Positions 26,596-36,519 are shown, counted from the stretch's first letter. The stretch: DNA of 64,000 bases from Desulfobulbaceae bacterium (GCA_020444175.1 JAHLLM010000019.1:1-64000), one strand, 5' to 3'. The notes: generated by a model from the sequence alone, not told the origin. A program made the numbers and translations.

Positions 26596-28335
26596 TCAGT
26601 TGGGAAAAAGCAGCGGGGACTCAACAAGTTGATTCCCCTCCTCTTCCTTTGACAGGGCTGATTGTTCCCTTACCTTTAACTGACGGGCAGGCATTTTTTC
26701 ACAGAAGGTCACGGGTTCCGGTGTCCAGCCCTGGGCCAGTCTTTTTGTCTCCCTGCGCATGGCAAGATGGATATAGCGACCCACCAGGGGTGCATAGAGC
26801 CTGGTTTTCCAGCCAAAAGCCGTGTAGAGCTGTTTTTGCAGGGCAAGCAGCTCTTTTGAAAGTGATGGCTTGTCGCTGTACCATTTTTGCATGGCCCAGA
26901 CTGCGGCGGCATAGGTGGTGCGCAGCGGTTTCATTTCCTCTGTATAGCGCTTCCTGATGCGTGTGTCCTGGTGGTCCTTGTAGCAAAGCCAGCCTTTGAG
27001 CATGGTTTTGATGAGGCGATAGAGGCTCGGGCCGTTTTTTTCAAAGTCGCGCCTGAAAGCCTCTGGCAGCAGTTTTTCCTCCTGATGGCCCTTGATGTGG
27101 GGGTGGCGATGATTGAAACGGTACTGGCCGTGGCTGTCGGCATGGGCCATTTCGGATTCAGGCAATAGAAGATTGGCCTCCTGCAGCTCCCTGTGCAGCG
27201 GTGTGCCGGGCAGGGCGGTATAGAGCATGAACTGGTGGAAATCCGTGTTATGACTCACCGCATAATCAATGACCTGGTCAATGTTTTCCAGTGTATGATT
27301 TTCCAGTCCGATTATTGAAGAGCCGAGAACACGCACGCCATGGGCCTGTAATCGTTTGACCAGGGCCAGGGTATCTATGCCGTTTAGTTTGCGGTACCTG
27401 CTTTTTTGTCCCTCCAGACCCATCCAGACCCAGGACACGCCGAGGCTGACAAGCTGCTCCATGCTGTAGGACTGCAGGACCCGGGCGGAACTGAAGATGT
27501 AAAGCGACCAGCTTTTGTTGTGTTTCTGCTGCAGCTCAAGCAACCTCAAGGCCCTTTTGCGATGCAGGAGAAAATTTTCATCCATCATGAAAAAGGAGCT
27601 GACCTGAAGTTTTTCCTCAAGCTCGCACATAATTTCAAAGAGTTCGTCGCCGGTCTCATAAAAGTTGATAAATTTTCCCTTGCCGCCAAAGAGATTGGAG
27701 GTTGAGCAAAAATTACAGCCCATGGGGCAGCCCACCGAGGGCACGACAATGGCTGCGGTGTCGCCCGGTTTTTGGCTCAGGTTATGACCAAGGATCCTGG
27801 TGCCATGGGCAGACAGAACATGGGGATGACGAATGGGTTTCCTGCAGTCCTGGCCCAGATAGCGGCGGAACCAGGCAATGCCGTCGCCCTTGACAATGTG
27901 ATCGGCGGATATTCTTTTAGCAAGATCCGGCAAATTGGCAACATGGCCGCCTATGACAAGCAGAGCGTTTGGCAAATGGTTACGAACGAGTTCGCACATC
28001 TTTTTGACCTTGCCCACATTGGGAATAATTGAACTGATGCCGACGATATCGTACTCGTTTTCACGTATTTCCGCTTCAAAGCGCTCAAGATCCGGAAAGT
28101 CAAGCAAGGTTGACGGTGCCTCGATATTGGCCTGAATCATCAGCAGACCGAATGAGCGGTGGAACATGCGCAGGGAGAACACGCCCTGGGCGCGGGTCAC
28201 CTGATTGTGGTACAGTTCCATGGGGTTTATCTGTCTGCTGCCGTATTCATCGTCCCGGGCATAGGGCCCGAAGACGTTGGACAGCAGCACTTTTGCTTTT
28301 GTTTTAAGGGGATGGGTCGGGTGGCTATCGTGCAT
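26596..28335 (-). CDS. B12-binding radical SAM protein
   Basis: 579 residues. An N-terminal cobalamin-binding-like Rossmann half (about 1-150: LLDFPDLERFEAEIRENEYDIVGISSIIPNVGKV, VIGGHVANL) is followed by a radical SAM core with the cluster motif CPMGCNFCSTS near residue 205, then FFMMDENFLLHRKRAL and VWMGLEGQ, and a C-terminal helical extension. Such proteins methylate or rearrange lipids, cofactors or natural products (HpnJ/HpnP and related), but the substrate cannot be told here. AAGGAG precedes ATG 28335. Possible partner: the zinc-ribbon protein downstream. Confidence 0.88.
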   Translation of the reverse strand: MHDSHPTHPLKTKAKVLLSNVFGPYARDDEYGSRQINPMELYHNQVTRAQGVFSLRMFHRSFGLLMIQANIEAPSTLLDFPDLERFEAEIRENEYDIVGISSIIPNVGKVKKMCELVRNHLPNALLVIGGHVANLPDLAKRISADHIVKGDGIAWFRRYLGQDCRKPIRHPHVLSAHGTRILGHNLSQKPGDTAAIVVPSVGCPMGCNFCSTSNLFGGKGKFINFYETGDELFEIMCELEEKLQVSSFFMMDENFLLHRKRALRLLELQQKHNKSWSLYIFSSARVLQSYSMEQLVSLGVSWVWMGLEGQKSRYRKLNGIDTLALVKRLQAHGVRVLGSSIIGLENHTLENIDQVIDYAVSHNTDFHQFMLYTALPGTPLHRELQEANLLLPESEMAHADSHGQYRFNHRHPHIKGHQEEKLLPEAFRRDFEKNGPSLYRLIKTMLKGWLCYKDHQDTRIRKRYTEEMKPLRTTYAAAVWAMQKWYSDKPSLSKELLALQKQLYTAFGWKTRLYAPLVGRYIHLAMRRETKRLAQGWTPEPVTFCEKMPARQLKVREQSALSKEEEGNQLVESPLLFPN

Positions 28336-28377
28336 GGACTATACTCCTTGTCAAATCTCTTTTGCCTTATTTTGTAG

Positions 28378-28397
28378 GTCGGAAAACCTTTTCCGAC
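28378..28397. repeat. short palindromic hairpin (GTCGGAAAA-type)
   Basis: GTCGGAAAA-CC-TTTTCCGAC is a near-perfect palindrome preceded by GTAG. It belongs with similar GTAGG-linked hairpins at 53645-53664 and 57690-57813. It lies in the divergent gap 28336-28562 between the radical SAM gene and the sensor kinase; no other feature is seen there. Confidence 0.6.
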
Positions 28398-28562
28398 AAA
28401 GTGGCGTGAAATCAGTGTAACGGATCGGCCAGGAAGGCGATATAGGGCGGGGAGGTGTTTTACAAAAGTTTTACAATCCATCCGTAAGGGATTACAATAC
28501 TGCCGGGCAAGAACCCGGGTTCACCATTTACGCATACTTTTCCTCTTCCTTGGTGGGGCTTC

Positions 28563-29573
28563 ATGCGACAGATCAGGTGGTATCTGCATCCTATCTTTAT
28601 TTTTGTCTTTTCCCTTGTGGCTCTGGGATTGTCACTGTTCCTCTATATCTACTGGTACGTAGAGGTCAGTGCCCGGCTGCAGGGCGTGGTCAAGAGTTTC
28701 GATCTTGATCCGGGCCAGTTTCTGGAGCTGGAAACCTGGGTGGTCATCGTTGTTCTTTCCATTCTGGTGGCCATCATCATGGTCGGCATCTTCATTATCT
28801 TTGCCTATAATGTCAAAATTGTGCGTCTTTACCGACTGCAGCACAATTTCATCAACAATTTCACCCATGAGTTGAAAACACCCGTTACTTCAATGAAGCT
28901 CTATCTGGAGACTTTTCAGAAGTATGACTTGCCGCGCTCTACACAACTGAAATACATCGAGTATATGCTTGCCGATGTTTCCCGCCTGACCGGCAATATT
29001 AACAGTATCCTCAGCCTGGCCAAACTGGAGAGTAAGCTTTACGAATTAAATCCCGTTCGGGTCGATCTGGTGCAAACAGTTGAGCGGTTTTGCAGGCAAA
29101 ACAGCCACCTTTTTCAAGGGTGTGCAATCAAAGTGCATAATCCAGGCGGCAGGGCCTTTTATTATCCGGTGGACCTGCCTCTTTTTGAGATGCTTCTCAT
29201 AAACCTGTTGACCAATGCCATTAAATACAATGATTCCCAGGAACCCACCGTTGATATCACTTTTACAGCTCTGCAAAGAGGGTTTACACTCAGCATAAAG
29301 GATAACGGACTTGGCCTGAGGAAGCGGGAGAGGAAAAAAATATTCAAAAAATTCTATCAGGTGGGAAAAAAAGAGGCGTCCAGGGAGGCGGGCAGCGGAC
29401 TGGGGCTCTACTTTGTTGACAATATCGTCAGGATTCATAACGGGCGGGTAAAGGCGGAAAGCGAGGGGCCGGGCCAGGGCACGACGATTGTCATCACACT
29501 CGATCCTGACAAGGCGGACAGCCCGTCCGAAGTCTCGCCCCGTAGAGAAGCGGAAGCAGAGGAGGTGCAATGA
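28563..29573 (+). CDS. sensor histidine kinase
   Basis: 336-residue inner-membrane kinase. Two membrane segments (about 10-30 and 58-82) enclose only about 27 periplasmic residues, so the signal is probably sensed in the membrane or through a partner. HisKA box with His near residue 102 (FINNFTHELKTPVTS), N box LLINLLTNAIKYND, G boxes DNGLGL and GSGLGLYFV. Overlaps the next regulator by 4 bp, its cognate partner. The MacAB-TolC operon next door is convergent and may be its target (inference). Confidence 0.92.
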   Translation: MRQIRWYLHPIFIFVFSLVALGLSLFLYIYWYVEVSARLQGVVKSFDLDPGQFLELETWVVIVVLSILVAIIMVGIFIIFAYNVKIVRLYRLQHNFINNFTHELKTPVTSMKLYLETFQKYDLPRSTQLKYIEYMLADVSRLTGNINSILSLAKLESKLYELNPVRVDLVQTVERFCRQNSHLFQGCAIKVHNPGGRAFYYPVDLPLFEMLLINLLTNAIKYNDSQEPTVDITFTALQRGFTLSIKDNGLGLRKRERKKIFKKFYQVGKKEASREAGSGLGLYFVDNIVRIHNGRVKAESEGPGQGTTIVITLDPDKADSPSEVSPRREAEAEEVQ

Positions 29574-30268
29574 AAAAGCGTGTCCTGATCATAGAAGACG
29601 ACCGCCATATTGCCGAGGGACTGCAGCTTAATCTGGTCATACAGGGCTATGAGGTTCAGGTGGCCGGAGATGGGAGGAGCGGTCTTGAGCGCTGGAAGGA
29701 GTGGCGACCCCATCTGATCGTGCTTGATATCATGCTGCCCGGCATAGATGGGCTGGATGTTCTGCAGAATATCCGCCTGGAGGATGAGCGGTTGCCCGTG
29801 CTGATCCTGTCAGCCAAGGCCATGATTGAAGACAAGATCAAAGGGCTTGCCCTCGGGGTTGACGATTACCTGACCAAACCCTTTAATCTGGAGGAATTTC
29901 TGCTGCGGGTCAAACGCCTGCTTACCCGCATTGCCTGGGAGGAGGATCATGATGAGGGAATAGGGCCGATCTACACTTTCGGCAGAAACAGCATCAATTT
30001 CGTCACCCACACGGCCCAGTGTGCAAGCGGCACCATCACGCTCACCGAGATCGAAGTGAAGTTGTTAAAGCTCTTTATCGTCAACCGGGGCAAACCGCTT
30101 TCCCGCAGGCAGCTCATTGAAATGGTATGGGGCTATGACGGTGACATCAAGACCAGAACGGTTGATAATTTTATTGTTCGTTTCCGAAAATACTTTGAGG
30201 AAGATGCCGGGCACCCGGTTTTTTTCAAGACCTGCCGCTCGGTGGGATATGTTTTTGACCATGAATAA
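29570..30268 (+). CDS. OmpR-family response regulator
   Basis: 232 residues: receiver domain (VLIIEDDRHIAEG, phosphoacceptor Asp53 in VLDIMLPG, Lys103 in LTKPFN) and a winged-helix DNA-binding domain (about 130-230: LTEIEVKLLKLFIVNRGKPLSRRQLI in parts, TVDNFIVRFRKYFE, GVGYVF-like SVGYVF). Translationally coupled to the kinase by an ATGA overlap. Confidence 0.95.
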   Translation: MKKRVLIIEDDRHIAEGLQLNLVIQGYEVQVAGDGRSGLERWKEWRPHLIVLDIMLPGIDGLDVLQNIRLEDERLPVLILSAKAMIEDKIKGLALGVDDYLTKPFNLEEFLLRVKRLLTRIAWEEDHDEGIGPIYTFGRNSINFVTHTAQCASGTITLTEIEVKLLKLFIVNRGKPLSRRQLIEMVWGYDGDIKTRTVDNFIVRFRKYFEEDAGHPVFFKTCRSVGYVFDHE

Positions 30269-30296
30269 GACCGCATTCCATGCCGCCAAAGATGCT

Positions 30297-30433
30297 GTAG
30301 GTTGCGGTTGAGCGCCACCGATCAATTATGTTGGGTTTCGCTCAACAGTTTTCCCCGGCAGATTGCGGGAGGAAAGAGTCCCTGGCGAAACCCAACATGA
30401 TGAGTTGCCAATATCCGCTCAACCACAACCTAC
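30297..30433. repeat. MITE-like element with nested inverted repeats
   Basis: Outer ends GTAGGTTGCGGTTGAGCG (30297-30314) and CGCTCAACCACAACCTAC (30416-30433) are inverted with one mismatch. Inside, ATGTTGGGTTTCG (30328-30340) and CGAAACCCAACAT (30386-30398) form a second perfect pair. Same architecture as 36305-36432. It fills the gap between two convergent transcription units and may serve both as terminator. Confidence 0.85.
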
Positions 30434-30446
30434 CCTACTGCTGCTC

Positions 30447-31715
30447 TCACTCATGGCGCAGGGCAATGATGGGATCAAGAGCGGCAGCCCGGACTGCCGG
30501 GTAAATGCCGAAAATGATGCCAATGGCCATGCTGATCCCCAGGGAGAGAATGAGGCTTGACGGCGTCACCACTGTCGGCATCTTGGCCACTGTGGTGATC
30601 ATCCAGGGAATGAAAAGGCCGATGGCAATGCCGATAAGCCCGCCTGTGGTGGACAGGACCACGGTTTCGATGAGAAACTGGCGCACGATCTGGCTGCGTT
30701 TGGCCCCGATAGCCCTGCGTATGCCGATTTCCCGGGTGCGCTCGGTGACGGAGGCCAGCATGATATTCATGATGCCGATACCGCCCACCAGCAGGCTTAT
30801 GCCGGCAATGGAGCCCAGGACAATATTAAAGGTGCGCTTGGTTGCCTCGGCCTGGCGCAGCAGGGCAAGGGGCACGGAGAGCACGTAATCCTTTTTCTTA
30901 TGAAATCTTTCAAGCATGGCCTCAATGCCTGCGGCGGTTGACTCCACGTTGGTCGTTTGATCCACCTCGGCAATAATCTGATGCAGCTCCACCAGTTCCC
31001 TGGTGCGGGAACCGGCGCTTGACTGGGTAAAGACATCACCGAAGTTGGCCTTGGCCACGTTGATCGGAATATAGGCGTCAATCTGCTGGTCCGGGCTCTG
31101 CAGGGCTCCTCCCTGGCTGCTCTCGTTTTGAATGATGCCGATGATTTCAAAATAATCGCTGCCCAGTCTGATCGTCTGACCCAGGGTGCTTCTGGTGGCC
31201 AGCAGCCGCCGGGCGCCGTATTCGGTCAGCACAACAACGTTGCTGAAATTTTCAAGATCGTATGGGGCCAGGGTTCGTCCCGCAATAAGCGGGCGCTGCA
31301 CCAGTTTGAACCAGTCGGGTGTGGTGCCGAGAATGCGCATGTCCATGGCCCGTTCCGTCAGGCGTCCCTGCTTGCGGATAATCTTGACCGGAACCACCCG
31401 CAGAACGTGTGCGAAACTCTGGGCAATACGCTCTACATCTTCATAGAGCAGACCGTAAATGCTCATCAGGATGCGGGTTTTCTGCTGGCCCTGTTCGTCC
31501 ATGGGTTTCTGGGCCGTGATAATGATGTTATTACTGCCCAGCTTGCGGATTTCCTCCAAAGCCTGTTTGCTGGCCCCTTCCCCCACGGCCAGCATGGCAA
31601 TGACGCTGCCCACCCCAAAGACCATGCCCAGCATGGTCAGCGACGAGCGCAGCTTATGCTGCATCAGGCTCTTGATGCCGAGCTTTATCTCGCGCATGTT
31701 TTTGGCTAGAAGCAT
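30447..31715 (-). CDS. MacB-like ABC permease
   Basis: 422 residues, FtsX/MacB permease. One N-terminal membrane helix, a large periplasmic MacB core (about 50-290), and three C-terminal helices with the family text GGIGIMNIMLASVTERTREIGIRRAIGAK (in parts). The ATPase is encoded separately upstream, so this is a split MacB. Last gene of the efflux operon; exports a drug, lipoprotein or peptide substrate that the sequence does not reveal. Confidence 0.92.
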   Translation of the reverse strand: MLLAKNMREIKLGIKSLMQHKLRSSLTMLGMVFGVGSVIAMLAVGEGASKQALEEIRKLGSNNIIITAQKPMDEQGQQKTRILMSIYGLLYEDVERIAQSFAHVLRVVPVKIIRKQGRLTERAMDMRILGTTPDWFKLVQRPLIAGRTLAPYDLENFSNVVVLTEYGARRLLATRSTLGQTIRLGSDYFEIIGIIQNESSQGGALQSPDQQIDAYIPINVAKANFGDVFTQSSAGSRTRELVELHQIIAEVDQTTNVESTAAGIEAMLERFHKKKDYVLSVPLALLRQAEATKRTFNIVLGSIAGISLLVGGIGIMNIMLASVTERTREIGIRRAIGAKRSQIVRQFLIETVVLSTTGGLIGIAIGLFIPWMITTVAKMPTVVTPSSLILSLGISMAIGIIFGIYPAVRAAALDPIIALRHE

Positions 31716-31721
31716 GGCAGC

Positions 31722-32444
31722 TTATCCCTCAAGGCGTTCAATGGCGCCGTCCTTCATATAAAGCCGTTTATGGGCAAAGGCGGCAATGTCCGGTTCATGG
31801 GTCACCATGATGATGGTCTTGCCCTGTTCATTCAGATCACACAGGAGCCGCATGATTTCAGCGCTTGTTTTCGAGTCAAGGTTGCCCGTTGGTTCGTCGG
31901 CCAGGAGCAGGCCAGGGTCATTGGCCAGGGAGCGGGCAATGGCAACCCGCTGCTGCTGGCCGCCGGAGAGTTCCATGGGCCGGTGGTGGAGCCGGTCTTC
32001 CAGGCCGACCAGAGCTGCAAGTTTTCTGGCCCGCCTGCTGCTCGATTCGGCATCAACGCCCTGATAGTAGAGGGGCAGCTGGATGTTTTCTTCAACCGTG
32101 GATTGCTGGATAAGGTTGAAGCTCTGGAAGATAAAACCGATATTGCGTAACCTGATCTCACTGAGGGCGTCATCGTCGAGGCTGCTGATATCCCTGCCCT
32201 GTAAAAGGTAGCGGCCGGATGTAGGACGGTCCAGGCAGCCAAGGACGTTGAGCAGGGTGCTTTTTCCCGATCCGCTGGTGCCGAGAATGGCCCAGAAGGA
32301 GCCGTGCTCGAAAACAACGGAAACACCGGCCAGGGCATGAACCTCGGTTGAACCCATGGTGTAGATTTTGCGGATATCTTCAAGAAGGGCTTCCGGCTCC
32401 CTGCCCCGGGGCTTTCTGTTGGACTGTATTGCGGTCATGGGCAT
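31722..32444 (-). CDS. MacB/LolD-type ABC ATPase
   Basis: 240 residues with Walker A GTSGSGKST, Q-loop FIFQSFNLI, signature LSGGQQQRVAIARSL, Walker B LLLADEPTGNLD and switch His in VTHEP, the LolD/MacB subgroup pattern. The start ATG shares one base with the stop of the membrane-fusion gene (TGATG). An alternative ATG is present two codons in. Confidence 0.94.
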   Translation of the reverse strand: MPMTAIQSNRKPRGREPEALLEDIRKIYTMGSTEVHALAGVSVVFEHGSFWAILGTSGSGKSTLLNVLGCLDRPTSGRYLLQGRDISSLDDDALSEIRLRNIGFIFQSFNLIQQSTVEENIQLPLYYQGVDAESSSRRARKLAALVGLEDRLHHRPMELSGGQQQRVAIARSLANDPGLLLADEPTGNLDSKTSAEIMRLLCDLNEQGKTIIMVTHEPDIAAFAHKRLYMKDGAIERLEG

Positions 32445-34114
32445 CAGTTTCCCGGTTGACTGCCCGCGTGGCCGCTGTCGCGTTTTTTTCGACCGCTCCC
32501 TTCACGCGGCGCCGGTTGCATCTTTTCAGGCTTTCCACTTCTTTCTGGTCTCTGGCTAAGCCCCTTGGGGCTGTCTGTCTCTCCCTGAGACATAACCCGG
32601 GAAGACTTATCAACTGCGCCTGCGGCAAGGGGCGGGGTCAGCAGTACTTTTTCTCCTGCTTTCAGGCCTTCCAGCACATGCACCATGCGGTTATTGTCCA
32701 GTCCTATTTTTACGGGCCGCGGGATAAAATCATTGCCCTGGGCCACATATACCGTGGGCTTGCCGCTCAGGCGGATGACGCATTGCACGGGCACAAAAAC
32801 GGCATTGTCAAACTGGTTGACAATAATTTCGGCCTGGCAGCTCATGCCGTTTCTGAGGTCCTGGCCGTTGCCGGCAATGTGAATGACTGAATTATAAACC
32901 TTGAGGTCAGGGTTCAGGAACATGCTGGTCGGGTCAGGCAGGGGGGCAATAACGGCTACGGTGCCTGTGAGCGTCCTGTCCGGCAGGGCGTCTATGGTCA
33001 GCCGAACCGGCAGCCCGGTGCGGATTTTCTCCAGGCTTGACTCGTGAATCTTAACCTCTGCATTGTAGGAAGAGGTGGTAGGCAGATAGATCAACTCCTG
33101 GCGCTCCCGTACCGCCTGACCTTCGTCAAGGGGTTCATCGGCGCTGCGCCAGCTCATCTTTGTACTGCTGGCGTAGATGACCGTGCCGTCCATGGGAGCG
33201 TATATCTTGGTTTTTTCGATCTGGACGTTTATCTTGTCAAGCTTGTCCTGCTGCTGAAGGTATTCAGCTTCGCTGGCCTTCAGTTTGGCCTCGGCCTGGG
33301 CAGTGTCTGCCGCCGCCTTTCTTTTCTTTCTCTCCAGGGCCATGGTCGCCTGTCGCAGGCCGCTTTCCAGCTCCGCCATCTTCCGTTTGAAGGTGAAGTT
33401 CTGCAGGAGATCCAGATCATCCCTGGCCAGCTCCAGATCGAGACTTGCCTTTTGCCAGGCCAGTTCATCCCGTTTCAGCTCTGTTTCGGAAATATACTTT
33501 TCGCTAAACAGTTTTTTGGACCATTCATAGGTGTTTTTGGCATTGGTCAGGGTCTCTTCGGCCAGGGTGATTTTGACCGTGGCCTCCTTTTCAAGCTTGG
33601 GATATTCCCCTTCCTTGTACTGGTTGAGATCCTGACCCGCGAATTCTAGATCAAGGGTTGCCTGGTCCACATCGGCCTGGGCCTGGTTTTTTACCACCTC
33701 CAGATTTTCCCGGCCATTGATAAAAGTCGCCTCGGCATTAATGACCTGGATCTGCTGGTTGACCCGCTTGTCTTCAAGTTCACTGGCATCGAGTTCGACA
33801 AGCAGATCCCCTTTTTTGACCTCCTTGCCTTCATCAATGAGAAAAAGGATAACGGTCTGCCCTTCAACCTCGCTCTTCAGAATGATCTGTTCGCGTGGAC
33901 GAATGGTACCGGCTTCAGTGACTCCAACCGTCAGGGGACCCTGCTTGACAATAAACACAGGTTGGTTGGCTGGGTCCGTACCCTGGCTGTCTTCTTTGTT
34001 GAAAACCAGGTAGCCGATTACAAAGAGCACGAAAAGCACAGTGAGTATCTGGAATCCGCGGGAGCGCAGGGCTTGCCGCAAAAAGTTATTGGGTAATTGC
34101 ATCAGTGTTTTCAC
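32444..34114 (-). CDS. MacA-like periplasmic membrane-fusion protein
   Basis: 556 residues. One N-terminal membrane anchor (ILTVLFVLFVIGYLVF), a lipoyl-like half motif (EGQTVILFLIDEGKEVKKGDLLVELDASE, in parts), a long coiled-coil hairpin (about 115-300, Glu/Lys/Gln-rich), the second lipoyl half (IYAPMDGTVIY), beta-barrel and membrane-proximal domains. It bridges the inner-membrane MacB-like pump to the TolC-like channel. The C-terminal 45 residues are low-complexity and basic. Overlaps the TolC gene by 29 bp. Confidence 0.9.
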   Translation of the reverse strand: MKTLMQLPNNFLRQALRSRGFQILTVLFVLFVIGYLVFNKEDSQGTDPANQPVFIVKQGPLTVGVTEAGTIRPREQIILKSEVEGQTVILFLIDEGKEVKKGDLLVELDASELEDKRVNQQIQVINAEATFINGRENLEVVKNQAQADVDQATLDLEFAGQDLNQYKEGEYPKLEKEATVKITLAEETLTNAKNTYEWSKKLFSEKYISETELKRDELAWQKASLDLELARDDLDLLQNFTFKRKMAELESGLRQATMALERKKRKAAADTAQAEAKLKASEAEYLQQQDKLDKINVQIEKTKIYAPMDGTVIYASSTKMSWRSADEPLDEGQAVRERQELIYLPTTSSYNAEVKIHESSLEKIRTGLPVRLTIDALPDRTLTGTVAVIAPLPDPTSMFLNPDLKVYNSVIHIAGNGQDLRNGMSCQAEIIVNQFDNAVFVPVQCVIRLSGKPTVYVAQGNDFIPRPVKIGLDNNRMVHVLEGLKAGEKVLLTPPLAAGAVDKSSRVMSQGETDSPKGLSQRPERSGKPEKMQPAPREGSGRKKRDSGHAGSQPGN

Positions 34115-35975
34115 CTGTTAATTGTTCATGCCAGAGACCGTTGCCGTCAACCTGCAGAAGGCCGAGGTCGGTCTGCATCCTGATTTCGGCGAGACGATAA
34201 TCGACCATGGCCGATGTCAGATTGTTCTGGGCGTTGAGCAGGGCCTCCTGGGCTTCGAGCAGATCACGTATTTCCGCCCGTCCGGCCTCCAGGTTGAGAG
34301 AGGCGCCATGCACCCTGCGTTCGGCAAGCTTGACAGCCTGGAACTGAATTTTCAGGCTGGCCCTGGATTGCTCAAGGTTGCGGAGGTTGTTTCGTATCTG
34401 CAGTTTAATCTGGTCTTCCAGTTCCTGTACATCGCGTACGGCCCGCTCAAGCATAATAAAGCTGTCACGGTAGGCATGTGCCTCTGCCGTGCGTTCAAAG
34501 GGCAGATCAAGGGTCAAAAGACCTGTGTATATGCCGTTTGAAAAATCAAGCCGGCTGCTGTTGTCAGCCGAAGCGCTGCCCAGACTGCGCCGTTCTCCAA
34601 CATCGACAGATCCCAGCAGAGAAAGTTCCGGCCGCAGCTGGTCGGCAGCCACCACCACCTGGCGTTGGGCATCATATACCTGCCCCTGTTTTATACGCAG
34701 ATCAAGACGATTTTCAAGGGCAATGCGTATGGCATCAAGCTGATTAAGCTCCAGGGGCCCGCGCTCTTTAATTGTCGGCGGGGCCAGGGCTTCAGGGGAA
34801 CCCGATGAAACGGTTGATGGCCTGTATTCATTACTGAATAAGTCGGCAAGACGATTTTTGATATAGTCTTTCAGTTTGGCAAATTCTCCCCGATCAAGTT
34901 CAATCCCAGCATCTGTGGGAAGGCCGAGCTGTATTTTAAATTGATCCAGGTTCCGTTCAAAGCTCTGGCGCGCCACAATCCAGCGGTCTCTGGCCCGTAA
35001 TTCGTCCTGGATGGCCTGATCGACCTGTATCTGCGGGGTTTTTCCCGCCTCAGCCAGTCGGCTGGCCCGGCGAGAGGCCTGGATCAGTCCGCGATAGTTT
35101 TCTTCCTGGTTGCGAACCTGATCCTTTGACTCAAGTATGGCAAGATAGCTGTCAATGAGACCCGCGACAAATTCTTTTTTGTAGCGCTCAAAATCCCAGA
35201 CCGCATAGAGCATGTCGCGCTCCGCCTGGGTCAGCGGTTCGGTGACAATATGCCGCCCTGCCCCGCGCAGCAGTGGGATGGTGATGCTGGCATCACCGAA
35301 AATGGACCGCGAAAAGAGCCGGGATGGATCCAGCATCTGTACCAGGTCGAGGCCGATGCTGGCCGTAAATGTCGCGCCGTTCAGCAGGGTGCGCGATAGG
35401 GCGGCAGCGGCGCTGCCTTCTGTTCCGCGAGTAATGCCGTTATCGCTGTCGGCATTGGTTCGGTCCTCCGTGTAGGTGCCGGAAAGCTGTCCTGTCAGGG
35501 TGTTGCGGAAAGCATCCCGTTCAAAGTCGAGATCAAGGGCGGTGCGGAAGAGATCTTCCTTGCGGCTCTGATATTCCCGGCTGTTGCGGGCCGCAATCTG
35601 CAGGGCCTCGATAAGGGAGATGGTGACAGTGTCGGTCTTTGCCGTGGCAGGCGTGTTGTCCGGGCCTGCCGAAAACGGATTTTGCCGTTTTTCAGGCCAG
35701 TGATCTATTTCTTCCAGAAAATTGCTGCCAAGGGAAGAGGCAGCGGCATAGGGCAGCTGCTGGTTCCGCAGCAGGCGTCGCCGCAGTGTTTCCTCGGCGG
35801 ATTCGATGGAAAACTCCTCTGTACGCCCTAAAGCTTCAAGCTGCTTTTGCCTGATGAGAGTATAGGCGGTCTGGTCGCTTTGCTGCCGATAATGGGACGG
35901 GCTGCAGCCCTGCCCCAGCAGGCAAAGGCAGATGATTGCAACAAGTGAGAGAGTCGATGACTTCAAATGTTTCAT
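34086..35975 (-). CDS. TolC-like outer membrane efflux lipoprotein
   Basis: 629 residues from ATG 35975. Signal with lipobox LLGQGC near residue 25, so an outer-membrane lipoprotein of the OEP family. The two OEP repeats are visible as long helical stretches (about 260-330 and 480-600, with DLLEAQEALLNAQNNLTSAMVDYRLAEIRMQTDLGLL in parts). Longer than typical TolC owing to the N-terminal 130 residues. A GTG at 36011 would add 12 residues in front of the signal peptide and is less likely. First gene of the efflux operon. Confidence 0.9.
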   Translation of the reverse strand: MKHLKSSTLSLVAIICLCLLGQGCSPSHYRQQSDQTAYTLIRQKQLEALGRTEEFSIESAEETLRRRLLRNQQLPYAAASSLGSNFLEEIDHWPEKRQNPFSAGPDNTPATAKTDTVTISLIEALQIAARNSREYQSRKEDLFRTALDLDFERDAFRNTLTGQLSGTYTEDRTNADSDNGITRGTEGSAAAALSRTLLNGATFTASIGLDLVQMLDPSRLFSRSIFGDASITIPLLRGAGRHIVTEPLTQAERDMLYAVWDFERYKKEFVAGLIDSYLAILESKDQVRNQEENYRGLIQASRRASRLAEAGKTPQIQVDQAIQDELRARDRWIVARQSFERNLDQFKIQLGLPTDAGIELDRGEFAKLKDYIKNRLADLFSNEYRPSTVSSGSPEALAPPTIKERGPLELNQLDAIRIALENRLDLRIKQGQVYDAQRQVVVAADQLRPELSLLGSVDVGERRSLGSASADNSSRLDFSNGIYTGLLTLDLPFERTAEAHAYRDSFIMLERAVRDVQELEDQIKLQIRNNLRNLEQSRASLKIQFQAVKLAERRVHGASLNLEAGRAEIRDLLEAQEALLNAQNNLTSAMVDYRLAEIRMQTDLGLLQVDGNGLWHEQLTGENTDAITQ

Positions 35976-36258
35976 GCTCCGAAAGTAACTATTCAGCCAA
36001 ATTTTTTCCACTGCGAAAAAGGTGCAAAGGGCTGTGGTTGAGCGGGTGCTTTCAATTCATAATGCCTGGTTCCGTGGGTAATCTTTCCACACACAGTGTT
36101 CAAAGAAAAAAGAGTTACGTGAAACCCAAAAAGTTCAGAAAGCTATGGATGATAGAGGCAATTCTATCACTCTACCATGCAGAAGCAAGAGGTGGGATGA
36201 GTTTTTCTTGAATCTGCTTTTCCGCCCATGCTTTAAAATAAAGCTACAGTACTCGTAT

Positions 36259-36472
36259 CTCAACTTTCCGACTTCATGTATTGCCTTAATTTATGGTGTT
36301 ATTTGTAGGTTGGGTTAATTTCCAATAACCTCTGTTCTTGTTGGGTTATAGGTCTTTCAACTTTTTTACTTATTGCTTGCTACCGAAAACCCAACAATTC
36401 TGGTAGCATGAAACGAATTTAACCCAACCTACAATGTAATAACAACGAGTTATGTCAAGTCGGAAAGTTGAG
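36259..36472. repeat. inverted repeat pair enclosing a MITE-like element
   Basis: CTCAACTTTCCGACTT (36259-36274) and AAGTCGGAAAGTTGAG (36457-36472) are perfect 16-bp inverted copies. Both are followed outward by a CTCGTATCT-like tract. The element at 36305-36432 lies inside, so this may be one insertion nested in another. Part of the gene-free gap 35976-36684. Confidence 0.75.
36305..36432. repeat. MITE-like element, second member of the GTAGGTTG family
   Basis: Outer ends GTAGGTTGGGTTAA (36305-36318) and TTAACCCAACCTAC (36419-36432), inner pair TTGTTGGGTT (36338-36347) and AACCCAACAA (36388-36397). Same nested plan as the element at 30297-30433. Confidence 0.85.
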
Positions 36473-36519
36473 CTCGTATCTATTCAGCGAGGGCTCGAAA
36501 TGGGCCTCAACTCCAGGCC

